Counted from the stretch's first letter, positions 41,305-51,006 are shown. The stretch is DNA of 64,000 bases from Acidobacteriota bacterium (GCA_003223295.1 QHYM01000099.1:1-64000); one strand, 5' to 3'. Numbers and translations are program-made. Notes: generated by a model from the letters alone, not told the origin.

Positions 41305-42438
41305 ATGCCAACCGCCATAAACAATCCGCTCGCTCTCGTCGCCGAACTCACGCACCGTTGCCCGCTTCATTGCGTCTACTGTTCGAACCCTCTTGAACTG
41401 CAATCCCGTTCGAATGAACTCTCCACCGAGATTTGGTCCGGCGTGTTCAAAGAAGCGGCTGCCGCCGGTGTTCTCCAGGCCGATTTCACGGGGGGTGAGC
41501 CACTCGCGCGGCCCGACATCGTCGACCTCGTCCGCAATGCGCGCTCCGCCGGGCTTTATGTCAGCCTCATCACTTCCGGCCTGCCACTCGACGAAGCAAA
41601 GCTCGAAGCCTTGGTGCAAGCCGGACTTGATCACTTTCAGCTTAGCTTCCAAGGCGCGCGCGAAGAAACCGCCAACGACATTTCCGGCACGAAGTCCCAG
41701 CAGCACAAACTGCGCGTTCTTCAATGGCTCAAGCGCTATCGCATCGGCCTTACACTGAATTTTGTGATCCACCGCCGCAACATTGACGAACTCGAGGAAA
41801 TGCTCGCCATCGTGGAAGATTCCGGCGCGGGCCGCGTGGAATTTGCCAGCGTGCAGTATTACGGATGGGCCTTTGCCAACCGCGACAATCTTCTGCCGAC
41901 ACGGCAACAATTGGATCGGTGCGTAAAGCTTCTTCATCGCGCGGAAGAACACCTCTCCGGCAAGACTCGCATTGTCTTCGTCGTGCCGGACTACTACGCC
42001 AAGTTTCCCAAGCCCTGCGTCGGCGGATGGGGCCGCAAGCTCATGCTCATCACACCGAGCGGCGACGCGCTTCCCTGCCACGCCGCGCCGGTTATTCCCG
42101 GCTTGAAATTTGCAAACGTGAAGAACCGCAGCCTACGTGAAATCTGGGAACATTCCGAAGCATTCCAGAAATTCCGCGGCGAGGACTGGATGCAAGAGCC
42201 ATGCAAATCCTGTGATCGCCGTGCGCAGGATTTTGGCGGCTGCCGCTGCCAGGCGATGCTTCTCACCGGTGACGCCAATGCGACCGATCCCGTCTGCTCT
42301 CTCGCTCCGCAGCGCCCGAAAGTGGACGCCGTCCTAGCCAAAATAAACGATGGGCGCACTGCTGGGGCTGAGCTTGCCTCGCCGGTGGTAATTTCCGCAG
42401 ACAAGATCAATTGGCTCTATCGCGCGAACCCTGTGTGA
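41305..42438 (+). CDS. pqqE: Radical SAM PqqA peptide cyclase PqqE
   Basis: LTHRCPLHCVYCSNPLEL (CxxxCxxC) and SPASM cysteines CKSCDRRAQDFGGCRCQA. Confidence 0.97.
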   Translation: MPTAINNPLALVAELTHRCPLHCVYCSNPLELQSRSNELSTEIWSGVFKEAAAAGVLQADFTGGEPLARPDIVDLVRNARSAGLYVSLITSGLPLDEAKLEALVQAGLDHFQLSFQGAREETANDISGTKSQQHKLRVLQWLKRYRIGLTLNFVIHRRNIDELEEMLAIVEDSGAGRVEFASVQYYGWAFANRDNLLPTRQQLDRCVKLLHRAEEHLSGKTRIVFVVPDYYAKFPKPCVGGWGRKLMLITPSGDALPCHAAPVIPGLKFANVKNRSLREIWEHSEAFQKFRGEDWMQEPCKSCDRRAQDFGGCRCQAMLLTGDANATDPVCSLAPQRPKVDAVLAKINDGRTAGAELASPVVISADKINWLYRANPV

Positions 42439-42445
42439 TTCAACT

Positions 42446-43678
42446 TCAGTCGCTTGCAGCCGCCTTTGTGGTCTCACCGGGTGTCTGTTGCAGCCTCATC
42501 CCGACACGAAAAACAAAAACCAAACTCCCCAGCAGCACCATGGACCCAAACGCGGTCAAAGTGTGCGGAGCGCCGATGCGCTTCGCGACGCCTCCCGCGA
42601 TCAGCGCGCCAATCGGCTGCACGCCCATGAACATCGTCGCGTATACCGCCATCACGCGGCTCCGCAATTCATCCGGCACGCGATTTTGGATCAGCGTATT
42701 GGTTGCCGCCATCTGCGAAGTGGCCGCGAAACCCACAACGAACAGCACCACTACGCACAACCAGAAAGCCTTCGCTCCCGAGAAAATCAGCAAGCCAATC
42801 GCACAGGTCGTCGACGTCGCCCCAATCCACCGCGCCAGTCCTCGATAATGCGTCCGTGCCGCGAAATGCAGTGCCCCCAGCACCGCGCCCACTCCCGCGG
42901 AACTCATCAGCAATCCCAGCGTCCGCGCGTTCCCCTTCAAAATATCCTGCGCGTAAATGGGCATGAAGACCGAGTATTGCAATCCGAAGAGGCTCAGCAC
43001 GCTCAGCAACAGCAGCGTCGATCGTATCGGCAGATCGCTCATCGCAAACTGGAATCCTTGCACCAAACTCTTCAGCGGCGATTCGTCGGCTGGCCTCATT
43101 TCCGTCTTCGGAATCTTCATCATCAGCAACGCCACGATCACGGCCACAAAACTCAGCCCGTTCAGAAAGAAGCACCAGCCTTCTCCAAGCCATGCAATCG
43201 CGAATCCCGCAATCGCGGGGCCGACGACGCGCGCCCCGTTGAAAATCGACGAATTCAGCGCAATGGCGTTCGGCAAATCTTCTTTCCCCACCATTTGCAC
43301 CAAAAACGCCTGGCGGATGGGCACGTCGAAGGCGTTCACCACGCCCAGCAGGAAAGCAATGACAACCACTACCCACGCACCGCGCCAGCCTCGAATCGCT
43401 CCTGTCAGCGTGAGCGCCGCCAGCACAAACGCAAGCACCATCGAGACCGTCTGCGTGGCGATCACGCCGCGGTGCCGGTTGTAGTGGTCGCCGATATATC
43501 CGCCAAGCGACGAGAGAAACAGCATGGGCACCTGGCTCGCAAATCCAAAAATCCCCAGCAGCGCCGCCGAGCCGGTCAGCTTATAGACCAGCCACAGTTG
43601 TGCGGTGGTTTGCATCCATGTTCCGATGAGCGATATGAGTTGCCCGGCGATAAAGAGCTGGAAGTTGCGGTGTTGCAT
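42446..43678 (-). CDS. MFS transporter (EntS-like)
   Basis: 12-TM pattern, NFQLFIAGQLISLIGTWMQTTAQLWLVYKLTGSAALLG. Confidence 0.88.
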   Translation of the reverse strand: MQHRNFQLFIAGQLISLIGTWMQTTAQLWLVYKLTGSAALLGIFGFASQVPMLFLSSLGGYIGDHYNRHRGVIATQTVSMVLAFVLAALTLTGAIRGWRGAWVVVVIAFLLGVVNAFDVPIRQAFLVQMVGKEDLPNAIALNSSIFNGARVVGPAIAGFAIAWLGEGWCFFLNGLSFVAVIVALLMMKIPKTEMRPADESPLKSLVQGFQFAMSDLPIRSTLLLLSVLSLFGLQYSVFMPIYAQDILKGNARTLGLLMSSAGVGAVLGALHFAARTHYRGLARWIGATSTTCAIGLLIFSGAKAFWLCVVVLFVVGFAATSQMAATNTLIQNRVPDELRSRVMAVYATMFMGVQPIGALIAGGVAKRIGAPHTLTAFGSMVLLGSLVFVFRVGMRLQQTPGETTKAAASD

Positions 43679-43899
43679 CGCGCGGAAGCGAATCGAAAGG
43701 TCGGGGCGAAAGCGCGCGGGCCAAGACAGAGTAATCTTCCTCCACTCCTGCGATGCGACAAATCTGAACTAGTCACCATGCCGTGAACGAGCGAAGCTTG
43801 TCAACGCATTGGCAGAACACCAGGAGTACCGAATTGGCGGGAACTGCATTTCTCTTGAACTTAAGACTTAAGACTTAGAACTAATAACGGAGAACTGCT

Positions 43900-44637
43900 T
43901 CACTCGTTCGGCGGGTCCGGTGCGCCCACATGCATGTGGCTCAGGTCGCGAAGCATAGCCCTGTCTTCTTCGCTCATGCCGCGCGTAAAATTCGGATCGT
44001 TCAAATGCTGGTTCCGCGCGGACTCCGGCATATTCTGCAGCACGCCGAGTCTCTGCCGGATCGCCCTCTGCCTGTCTGGCGGCATCTGCTGCCACTTCGG
44101 AAGCACATCATTCCTGATGTGCGTCTGCTGTTGAGGCGTCAGCCTCTCCCAGTTTCGGGCAGCATCGCGCACTTCTTGCTGCTTTTGCGGCGGCAACCGG
44201 TTGAATTTCTCTCGATTCTGCAAAACCCGTTGTCTATCCGCGGGGCTCAGATCCTGGAACCGTCTGGCATTTGATTGAGGATTGCCCGCATTCGGTGGCC
44301 GGTTCGGATTGAACTCCGGCCGTTGCCCGGACTCGCCGCGCGCATTGGGCGGGCGATTCCCTCCGATCATGCCCATCGATTCGGTTTGCCGGCTCGGCGC
44401 CACGTTGTTATGTGGCCGATCGTTGCCTGGCCGCATATTCTGCGGTCTCCGGTTTTCTTGCTGCGGTTGCCTCCGCTCCTGTCTTGGCGCCTGTCGCTGC
44501 CGCGGTTTCGGCTGCTGTTGTCTCTGCTGTTGAGGTGGCTTGTTCTTGTCGCGACTCTGCGCGGCACACGACAACGCCATCGCTGCGACACACACCGCCA
44601 TCAGCACCCATTCGCCGAATTGGAATCGCAGCTTCAT
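43900..44637 (-). CDS. DUF3106 domain protein, secreted, Q/R/N/P-rich linker
   Basis: FQDLSPADRQRVLQNREKFNRLPPQKQQEVRDAARNWERLTPQQ; signal peptide. Confidence 0.8.
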   Translation of the reverse strand: MKLRFQFGEWVLMAVCVAAMALSCAAQSRDKNKPPQQQRQQQPKPRQRQAPRQERRQPQQENRRPQNMRPGNDRPHNNVAPSRQTESMGMIGGNRPPNARGESGQRPEFNPNRPPNAGNPQSNARRFQDLSPADRQRVLQNREKFNRLPPQKQQEVRDAARNWERLTPQQQTHIRNDVLPKWQQMPPDRQRAIRQRLGVLQNMPESARNQHLNDPNFTRGMSEEDRAMLRDLSHMHVGAPDPPNE

Positions 44638-44643
44638 TTCACC

Positions 44644-45096
44644 TTATTGCTGTTGCCCGCCATCATCGACCTGCACCGGCTGCGGCAATTCCGACAGCAC
44701 GTCAAAATTCGAAAGCACGTCGTAATTCTCCAGCACCGAAACATCCTCCGGCGGAACCTGCGGCTGATTGTTCGCCGAGTGCGTACTCACCCAAATGGTC
44801 GCGAGCACCAGCATCGACGCAGCAATCGCCACTCGCGGCGCCGGCATGAACCATGCCCACCAGCTCTGCTTCACCGGCTCCGCGGCCACACGCGCGTGCA
44901 CGCGCAAATCAAACGCTGCTGAAGGCTCGATCATCGGCAGCTCGTCCAGCAAACCGCTCACCGCGCGGAACTCATTCACGCGCAGGCGGCACGCCGGGCA
45001 CGCTGCGAGGTGCTTCTCCACCTCCAGCCGCTCGCTTTCCTTCAAGCGCCCGTCTACATATTCCAGAATTTTGTTTTCCATCCGACCACAGCTCAT
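44644..45096 (-). CDS. Zinc-finger anti-sigma factor
   Basis: ILEYVDGRLKESERLEVEKHLAACPACRLRVNEF plus one TM. Confidence 0.85.
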   Translation of the reverse strand: MSCGRMENKILEYVDGRLKESERLEVEKHLAACPACRLRVNEFRAVSGLLDELPMIEPSAAFDLRVHARVAAEPVKQSWWAWFMPAPRVAIAASMLVLATIWVSTHSANNQPQVPPEDVSVLENYDVLSNFDVLSELPQPVQVDDGGQQQ

Positions 45097-45123
45097 GACT
45101 TTTTCTTTCCCTTCTGGCCCCGG

Positions 45124-45732
45124 CTACGACTTCCCTTGCTGCGCCACGAGGGGGGCGAGTTCCACTCGCAGCGTTTCGTATGCCCGGAATAGCAGCGATT
45201 TCAGCGCGCTCTCCGAGCATTGCAAAATCTTCGAAATCTCTCCGTAATCCAATTCCTGATACTTGTGCAGCAGCACCGCCGCGCGTTGTTTCTCCGGAAG
45301 TTTTTCAATTGCGTGATGAATCATCTTGCGCCGCGTTTCCTCCACCAGGTGTTGCTCGATATTCGCGTGCTTCTCGGCGACGTCCAGCGCCTTCTCTTCG
45401 CCCTCTTCCGCGTCCACTGTCACCGGCGCATCCAGTGAAATTTCCATGCGCTGGTACCGCGTGTCTCGCAGCGAATTCAGCGCCAGGTTCGTGGCGATCC
45501 GGAAGAGCCACGTCGTGAACTTCGCGCTCGGCACATAATCTTCGCGTGCCCGGTACACCCGCAAGAAAACTTCTTGCGCCAGATCCTCTGCCTGTTCCCG
45601 GTTCCGAACCATCCGGTACAGGAAGTTCACCAAGGGACTCCTGTAGCGATGCAACAGCAGTGTGAATGACTGCTCGTCGCCCGCCTTCACGTCCAGCATC
45701 AGTTGGACGTCCGACCTGGCCATAGCCGCCAC
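45124..45732 (-). CDS. ECF RNA polymerase sigma factor (RpoE-like)
   Basis: LYRMVRNREQAEDLAQEVFLRVYRAREDYVPSAKFTTWLFRIATNLALNSLRD; LPEKQRAAVLLHKYQELDYGEISKILQCSESALKSLLFRAYETLR. Confidence 0.95.
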   Translation of the reverse strand: MAAMARSDVQLMLDVKAGDEQSFTLLLHRYRSPLVNFLYRMVRNREQAEDLAQEVFLRVYRAREDYVPSAKFTTWLFRIATNLALNSLRDTRYQRMEISLDAPVTVDAEEGEEKALDVAEKHANIEQHLVEETRRKMIHHAIEKLPEKQRAAVLLHKYQELDYGEISKILQCSESALKSLLFRAYETLRVELAPLVAQQGKS

Positions 45733-45847
45733 ACTGTATCAAACCCTTGATGTCTCAGAAAGTTGCGATTGTATACGCTCTCAAAGCGTTGGTAGGACAG
45801 GCTTTATCGGGGCAATTTATGGGGCGTTTAAGTTGGCTTTTCGACGC

Positions 45848-46591
45848 TCAAACATGGAATAAGTGGTGCATTATCAATAAGCTAGCGACGCCCACAAACA
45901 CCAGCAGGGCCATTCGCCAGTTCGGTTCCCGGTTTACCTCAGGCAGCAGGTCTGTCGCTGCCACATAGACCGTCACCCCGCCCGACAACGGCAGCGCATA
46001 CTTCAGTTGCCCTTGCAGCGCGCTCGTCAGCGCCACGCCAAAAATCGTGGCTGCTCCTAATAACCCGGCTCCCAGAATGGCGTTGCGCTTGCCGCGCCCG
46101 CTCGCCAGCGCCACCGACGCAATCGTGAATCCTTCCGGCAGTTTGTGCAGGAATACCGCCACGAAGAGGACGACTCCCAGCCAGGTTGAAATCAAAAATC
46201 CTGCCGCAATCGCTACGCCGTCAAAAAAAGTGTGGATCGTCATGCCGAGCAGCACGGTTCTTCCCGCATGATGATGGCTGAATTCTTCGTGATGCGTCTC
46301 TTCCCCAAAATGAAAATGCGGTGCAATCGTGTGCTCGAACAGATGCACCAGGAAGAATCCAATCAGCACGAACACCAGCGCGCCTTCGCCAGAAAGCCGC
46401 ACCGACTCCGGGATCACCTCAATGAACGCTACCGCCAGCATGTATCCCGCGCCCAGCGCCAAAAAATATTGCAGATACTGCCTTGGCCATTCCTTTCGAA
46501 CGACGAAGTATCCGCCAAGCAAATTCCCCGCCGCCGCAACCAACCCGAGCAGCGCCGCCAACCCCGTCCGAAATGCCACGTCATGTCCCAT
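45848..46591 (-). CDS. ZIP-family divalent metal transporter
   Basis: GYMLAVAFIEVIPES, MTIHTFFDGVAIAAGF, FLHKLPEGFTIAS. Confidence 0.92.
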   Translation of the reverse strand: MGHDVAFRTGLAALLGLVAAAGNLLGGYFVVRKEWPRQYLQYFLALGAGYMLAVAFIEVIPESVRLSGEGALVFVLIGFFLVHLFEHTIAPHFHFGEETHHEEFSHHHAGRTVLLGMTIHTFFDGVAIAAGFLISTWLGVVLFVAVFLHKLPEGFTIASVALASGRGKRNAILGAGLLGAATIFGVALTSALQGQLKYALPLSGGVTVYVAATDLLPEVNREPNWRMALLVFVGVASLLIMHHLFHV

Positions 46592-46601
46592 GAAAGAAGT
46601 T

Positions 46602-46935
46602 CACAGCTGACAGCTAACAGCCGACAGCAAGATAGACAAAGAATTGAAAAACCTGCATTGTGCTACGAACCTCGTGTAATCGTGGTTCGCAGGCCTGACA
46701 GCATCCGCAGAATCTCAGAGACTTCCTTCAAATAGCGGGAAGCAGCTGGAGAAAGCGCGGCACGGCGCAATTGTGACGTCAGCCCGAACAGCTCAGCGCG
46801 CGGAAATCCAACGCTTGCGCCGTAGATAGCAAGAACAGGCTGGTGACTTCGCTTCCACACGAGCAATTTAGTGAAGTGTTGCATGGTCTATGCGATCTCC
46901 TCCTTTGGCTGTTAGCTGTGAGCTGTCGGCTGTTA
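46602..46935. repeat. Inverted copies of AGCTAACAGCCGACAGC flanking the four-helix-bundle ORF
   Basis: Left cagctgacagctaacagccgacagc, right gctgttagctgtgagctgtcggctgttagct (reverse complement contains agctaacagccgacagc). Confidence 0.5.
46663..46884 (-). pseudogene. Degraded four-helix-bundle (23S rRNA intervening-sequence-like) protein
   Basis: N-terminus MQHFTKLLVWKRSHQPVLAIYGASVGFPRAELFGLTSQLRRAA matches the family, then jumps to a C-terminal-like YLKEVSEILRMLSGLRTTI; middle missing. Confidence 0.6.
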
Positions 46936-46941
46936 GCTTCC

Positions 46942-48012
46942 TCAGCCACTGTGGCGGAACAAAATCACATCGCCTTCCTGCACCACGTATTCTTTCCCCT
47001 CTAGCCGCACCTGCGCCTTTTCCTTCGCTGCCGCAATGCTCCCAGCCTCCAGTAAATCGCTCCAGCGCACCACTTCCGCGCGAATAAATCCCTTTTCGAT
47101 GTCGCTATGAATCGCTCCCGCCGCTTTCACCGCCGGCGCGCCCTTGCGAATCGTCCACGCGCGCACTTCCGGCTCTCCTGCCGTGAAAAACTGAATCAAT
47201 CCCAACAAGTCATACGTCGCGCGAATCAGCCGGTTCAGCCCCGGTTCCTTCAATCCATACGACGCCAGCAGCTCCGCCGCTTCTTGCTCCTGCATCTCCG
47301 CCAACTCCGCTTCCAGCCGCCCGCAGATCGCCACCAGCGCCACATTCGGCCGTCCCTGCAAAGCGCCCAACTTGTGCCGTTCTACGGCCGTGTCCAACTT
47401 GTCTGCTTCTTCGTCGCCCAGGTTCAGCACATACAGCACCGGCCGCGCCGACAAAAACAAAAACCCCCCAATGGATTTGCGCTCCTCCGGCGTCAATTCC
47501 AGTTCGCGCAGCGGTTTCTCCGCTTCCAGTTGCGCTTTGCATTTCTCCAGCGCGGTTTTCTCGATCTCCAGCACGGGATCACGCTTCTTTTTCAAATCTT
47601 TCTCCACGCGTTCCAGCCGCCGCGTAATCTGATCGTGGTCGGAAAGCATTAGCTCCAGATCGAGGTTCGTCGCGTCCCGCAGCGGATCGATGCTCCCCTC
47701 GGAATGCGGCACGCTTGGATCCTCGAACACGCGAATCACGTGGGCGATTAAGTCCACTTCGCGCAACTGCGCCAGCGCCTCGCGCATGCGCTCCTTCTGC
47801 ATGCCGCCCAGGTCCACATAATTCACCGTCGCGTACGTGATTTTCTTCGGATTGTAGAGCTTCGCCAGTTCCTGCAACCGCGGCTCCGGCACTTTCGCTA
47901 CACCCACGTGCGTCGCCGACGCCGCGCCTTTCCCCTCGACGTGCGCCTTCGTCAAGATCCGGAACAGCGTCGTCTTCCCGACCTGTGGTAATCCGATGAT
48001 TCCTGCCTGCAC
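46942..48012 (-). CDS. ychF: Redox-regulated ATPase / GTPase YchF
   Basis: GIIGLPQVGKTTLFRILTKA, NYVDLGGMQKERMREALAQLREVDLIAHVIRVFED, TGS-like C-terminus. Confidence 0.95.
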   Translation of the reverse strand: MQAGIIGLPQVGKTTLFRILTKAHVEGKGAASATHVGVAKVPEPRLQELAKLYNPKKITYATVNYVDLGGMQKERMREALAQLREVDLIAHVIRVFEDPSVPHSEGSIDPLRDATNLDLELMLSDHDQITRRLERVEKDLKKKRDPVLEIEKTALEKCKAQLEAEKPLRELELTPEERKSIGGFLFLSARPVLYVLNLGDEEADKLDTAVERHKLGALQGRPNVALVAICGRLEAELAEMQEQEAAELLASYGLKEPGLNRLIRATYDLLGLIQFFTAGEPEVRAWTIRKGAPAVKAAGAIHSDIEKGFIRAEVVRWSDLLEAGSIAAAKEKAQVRLEGKEYVVQEGDVILFRHSG

Positions 48013-48112
48013 GCGCGCCCCTTCACTCCGCTAATTTTCCGCCTGCACAAATCCCTCATCCTAACACACGCATCTCCCAACCTGCCGCTAGCCGATTCCT
48101 GGGGAGGTTCGC

Positions 48113-48532
48113 CTATCTGCTGAAAAGGTTTGCAACCAGCGGGTGCAGCACGGCGAAAGCAATAGTTCCGAGGATACAAACTACTGCACGTACTGCACAT
48201 TGAGTGATGTAAAGACCAGAAAATCGCGATTCAAATCCTGCAGTTAAGAGAGTTGCGTCTCCCTGCTGAAGCTTGTCTCGGCGTGACTTGCTCGGCAGGA
48301 ACAGTGTAAGCGCCAGAACCTCCAATATTAAAGCCGCAATGCCCCAATTTCGAGACTGGTCTTGCGTTTCGCTCATCAGGGTGGCATGGTCAGCCAGCCC
48401 AATCCACTTGCTGGCTGTCAGGCCAAGAAAGAACGACTTATCAAGCGCGTAAGCAACGGCAGCCATCGTCAGGACCGCCAGTACAAATCGTGGGCGTCCT
48501 CGCACCCAGGCAGCCACGGAACTGTCTTCCAT
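48113..48532 (-). CDS. Hypothetical membrane protein
   Basis: 3-4 hydrophobic segments; no family recognised. Confidence 0.5.
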   Translation of the reverse strand: MEDSSVAAWVRGRPRFVLAVLTMAAVAYALDKSFFLGLTASKWIGLADHATLMSETQDQSRNWGIAALILEVLALTLFLPSKSRRDKLQQGDATLLTAGFESRFSGLYITQCAVRAVVCILGTIAFAVLHPLVANLFSR

Positions 48533-48741
48533 CGCGTAGTCCTCTTGGTCGCAAGTTTACCGAAAAAACCGAGGAGGCGAAACGGCCCGACAACATAGCT
48601 GACCATGGTTGGTGACGGTCGCCCGATTTGAGAGTCACCTCCAGTTGTAAATTGCCAAAGCGAAACTGTTTCGATCCTCATCTCGTGAAACCTTGCATGG
48701 TTTCGGGCCGTCTTAACGCCTATGCTTGCCCTTTGCCGCCA

Positions 48742-49341
48742 ATGAGCGTGAGCGTCCTCGACCTTTCCGCTTATGTCGGCCTCGTTGCGGTCGGCGCGGT
48801 TACCCTGAACCTCCTCCTCGGAATGCTCATGGCTTTCCGCTACAGCCCCCACCGCTCTTGGCCGCATCGCAGATTCAACTATTTCCGCCTGCACAACTGG
48901 TCCGGCTATATCGCCCTGTCTCTGGCGCTCCTGCACCCGGCCATTCTGCTTCTGAACAAAGACCCGCGCTTTCGCCTGATGGATCTCGTCTATCCCATCT
49001 ATTCCCCCAGCCAGCCGCTCGAAAACACCATCGGCGCCGTCGCTCTCTACCTCCTCGCCTTCGTGGTCGTTACTTCTTATCTGCGTCTTCGGCTGGGCCG
49101 CTACCTGTGGAAGTCTTTCCACTTCAGCATCTATTTCGCTGCCGCCGCTCTTTTCTTTCACAGCCTCTTCACCGACGCAGGCTTGAAAAACGACGCGGTG
49201 GACTGGTTCGATGGCGGCAAGCTGTTCGTCGAGTTCTGCCTAGTCCTGATCGTCGTAATCAGCCTCCTCCGCTGGCGCTACTCGCGCAAGAAGGCCCTCC
49301 GCCTCCGTCAGGTTTCCCGGCAGGCCGCCACTTCTCTCTAA
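48742..49341 (+). CDS. Ferric reductase-like / cytochrome-b-like transmembrane protein
   Basis: Polytopic with conserved His in TMs (NYFRLHNWSGYIALSLALLHPAILL, SFHFSIYFAAAALFFHSLF). Confidence 0.7.
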   Translation: MSVSVLDLSAYVGLVAVGAVTLNLLLGMLMAFRYSPHRSWPHRRFNYFRLHNWSGYIALSLALLHPAILLLNKDPRFRLMDLVYPIYSPSQPLENTIGAVALYLLAFVVVTSYLRLRLGRYLWKSFHFSIYFAAAALFFHSLFTDAGLKNDAVDWFDGGKLFVEFCLVLIVVISLLRWRYSRKKALRLRQVSRQAATSL

Positions 49342-49413
49342 CATGCTTCATGACTTGCCTCCCGGCGCGAACTTGCTAATCTATTTGCCCCGTCTCCAGA
49401 ATGGAGCTTCCCC

Positions 49414-50133
49414 GTGCCTACGGAATACGAACTTCCGCCGTTTGATTTGCGCCTCGCCATGGACACCCTGGCAGTGAAGGACCCGCTCCTTGCCCCGCTG
49501 ATTAAAGAAACGCAGGAATTCCGCGTCGAAAAGGGCCCTGCCAACGGCCCTTATGAGGTCCTTGTCGAAGCCATAACGCATCAATCCATTTCCGGCAAAG
49601 CTGCCGCCACGATTTTCGGCCGCGTGAAAGCGCTGGGGTCCAATGGGCGCATCCCCACGCCGGAGGAGATGCTCAAGCTACGCAAGCCGGCGCTACGCAA
49701 AGCCGGATTGTCCGGCGCAAAGATCCTTGCGATGAAAGACTTGGCAAAAAAGACCATCGAGGGCGTCGTCCCCACACTCGAACAAGCGAATCAGCTATCC
49801 GATGAGGAACTCGTGAAACGCCTCGTCTCCGTGCGCGGCATCGGTGCCTGGACGGTCGAAATGTTTTTGATCTTCCGCCTTGGCCGCCCCGACGTTCTTC
49901 CCATCCACGACCTCGGGGTCCGTAAAGGCTGGGCCATTACCTACGGCAAGAAGCACATGCCCAACCCCAAGGAACTACTGAAGTTTGGCGAACGCTGGCG
50001 CCCCTACCGCACCGTCGCCAGTTGGTACATGTGGCGCGCCTGCCAACGCGCCGGCCATGCCGCCCTGCGCAAAATCCGCCCTGCCAAAGTCCGCAAGCGG
50101 CCGCCAGCCGACGCCCACCGCAAGGGCAAGTAA
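49414..50133 (+). CDS. DNA-3-methyladenine glycosylase II-like (HhH-GPD)
   Basis: EAITHQSISGKAAATIFGRV, LVSVRGIGAWTVEMFLIFRLGRPDVLPIHDLGVRKG. Confidence 0.92.
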   Translation: MPTEYELPPFDLRLAMDTLAVKDPLLAPLIKETQEFRVEKGPANGPYEVLVEAITHQSISGKAAATIFGRVKALGSNGRIPTPEEMLKLRKPALRKAGLSGAKILAMKDLAKKTIEGVVPTLEQANQLSDEELVKRLVSVRGIGAWTVEMFLIFRLGRPDVLPIHDLGVRKGWAITYGKKHMPNPKELLKFGERWRPYRTVASWYMWRACQRAGHAALRKIRPAKVRKRPPADAHRKGK

Positions 50134-50407
50134 TGCGTAGAGGTAGGATCCGCCTCGTGCAGTGAGGCGTCCTTTTCTCCTTGACCGTCCCTATCCTGAT
50201 CATTAGCTTTAGGTAAACGTCACTTCGCTGCTGTCACAGGTAATTTGCACAGTTTTGGTGCAATCCTAAACCATTTAGAATGAACACTTGCGAGACATCC
50301 CATGGAACTTTTCGTTCTATAAGGACGTATGTAAATAGTAAGCTCTTTAGAATCAACACTTACAAAAAAACAGGGGGGAGGGCCCTCTCCGAACAGGAGA
50401 AGACAGC

Positions 50408-50887
50408 TCAGGTCCACGTAGTTAACTCTCGCGCCATCAGATACATAGCCGCGATTCCGGCCAGCAACACGCCGCTCTCGAGCGAAACCGAAATTCGATG
50501 CAGCCGGCTGAACTCCGCGAGCATCGGACTATCCGCCGCCGTCTCCTGAATCGACCCCATTTGCACACGCAGCGCCGCCATCTTCGCGCTGACGGTGTAT
50601 TGCGAGATCGCCGTCAGCACAGCCATCAGCACCACGCACAGCGCCGCCGGACTGGCCAGGCTCGCGAACGCCTTCGTGCGCATCACCCGCGCTAACAAGA
50701 AGACGCAGCCGCAAATGATTCCTCCGATGTGCATAGCGCTAAGCGAATATCCGACAATTGCTCCCGCTTGGTCGCGGCTCCCCAGGATCCGGAACGCCCC
50801 CGGCGCCACGACAAAGCTCAGGAAGACGTCGCTCCCGAGCCAGACGCTCAAACCTAGAAACTCGATGGTACGAAGCAAGGTTGACAT
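50408..50887 (-). CDS. DUF4149 membrane protein
   Basis: IEFLGLSVWLGSDVFLSFVVAPGAFRIL, four TM segments. Confidence 0.75.
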   Translation of the reverse strand: MSTLLRTIEFLGLSVWLGSDVFLSFVVAPGAFRILGSRDQAGAIVGYSLSAMHIGGIICGCVFLLARVMRTKAFASLASPAALCVVLMAVLTAISQYTVSAKMAALRVQMGSIQETAADSPMLAEFSRLHRISVSLESGVLLAGIAAMYLMARELTTWT

Positions 50888-50932
50888 GCGGAGATTTTAG
50901 CTAGAATGGTTGTGGCGCGAAACTAAAGATGG

Positions 50933-51006
50933 TGGGCGACAAAGGACTTGAACCTTTGACCTCTCCCGTGTGAGGGGAGCGCTCTAACCAACTGAGCTAG
51001 TCGCCC
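50933..51006 (-). tRNA. tRNA-Val (anticodon CAC)
   Basis: Minus strand GGGCGACTAGCTCAGTTGGTTAGAGCGCTCCCCTCACACGGGAGAGGTCAAAGGTTCAAGTCCTTTGTCGCCCA folds as cloverleaf; anticodon stem CTCCC/GGGAG with loop CTCACAC. Confidence 0.95.
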
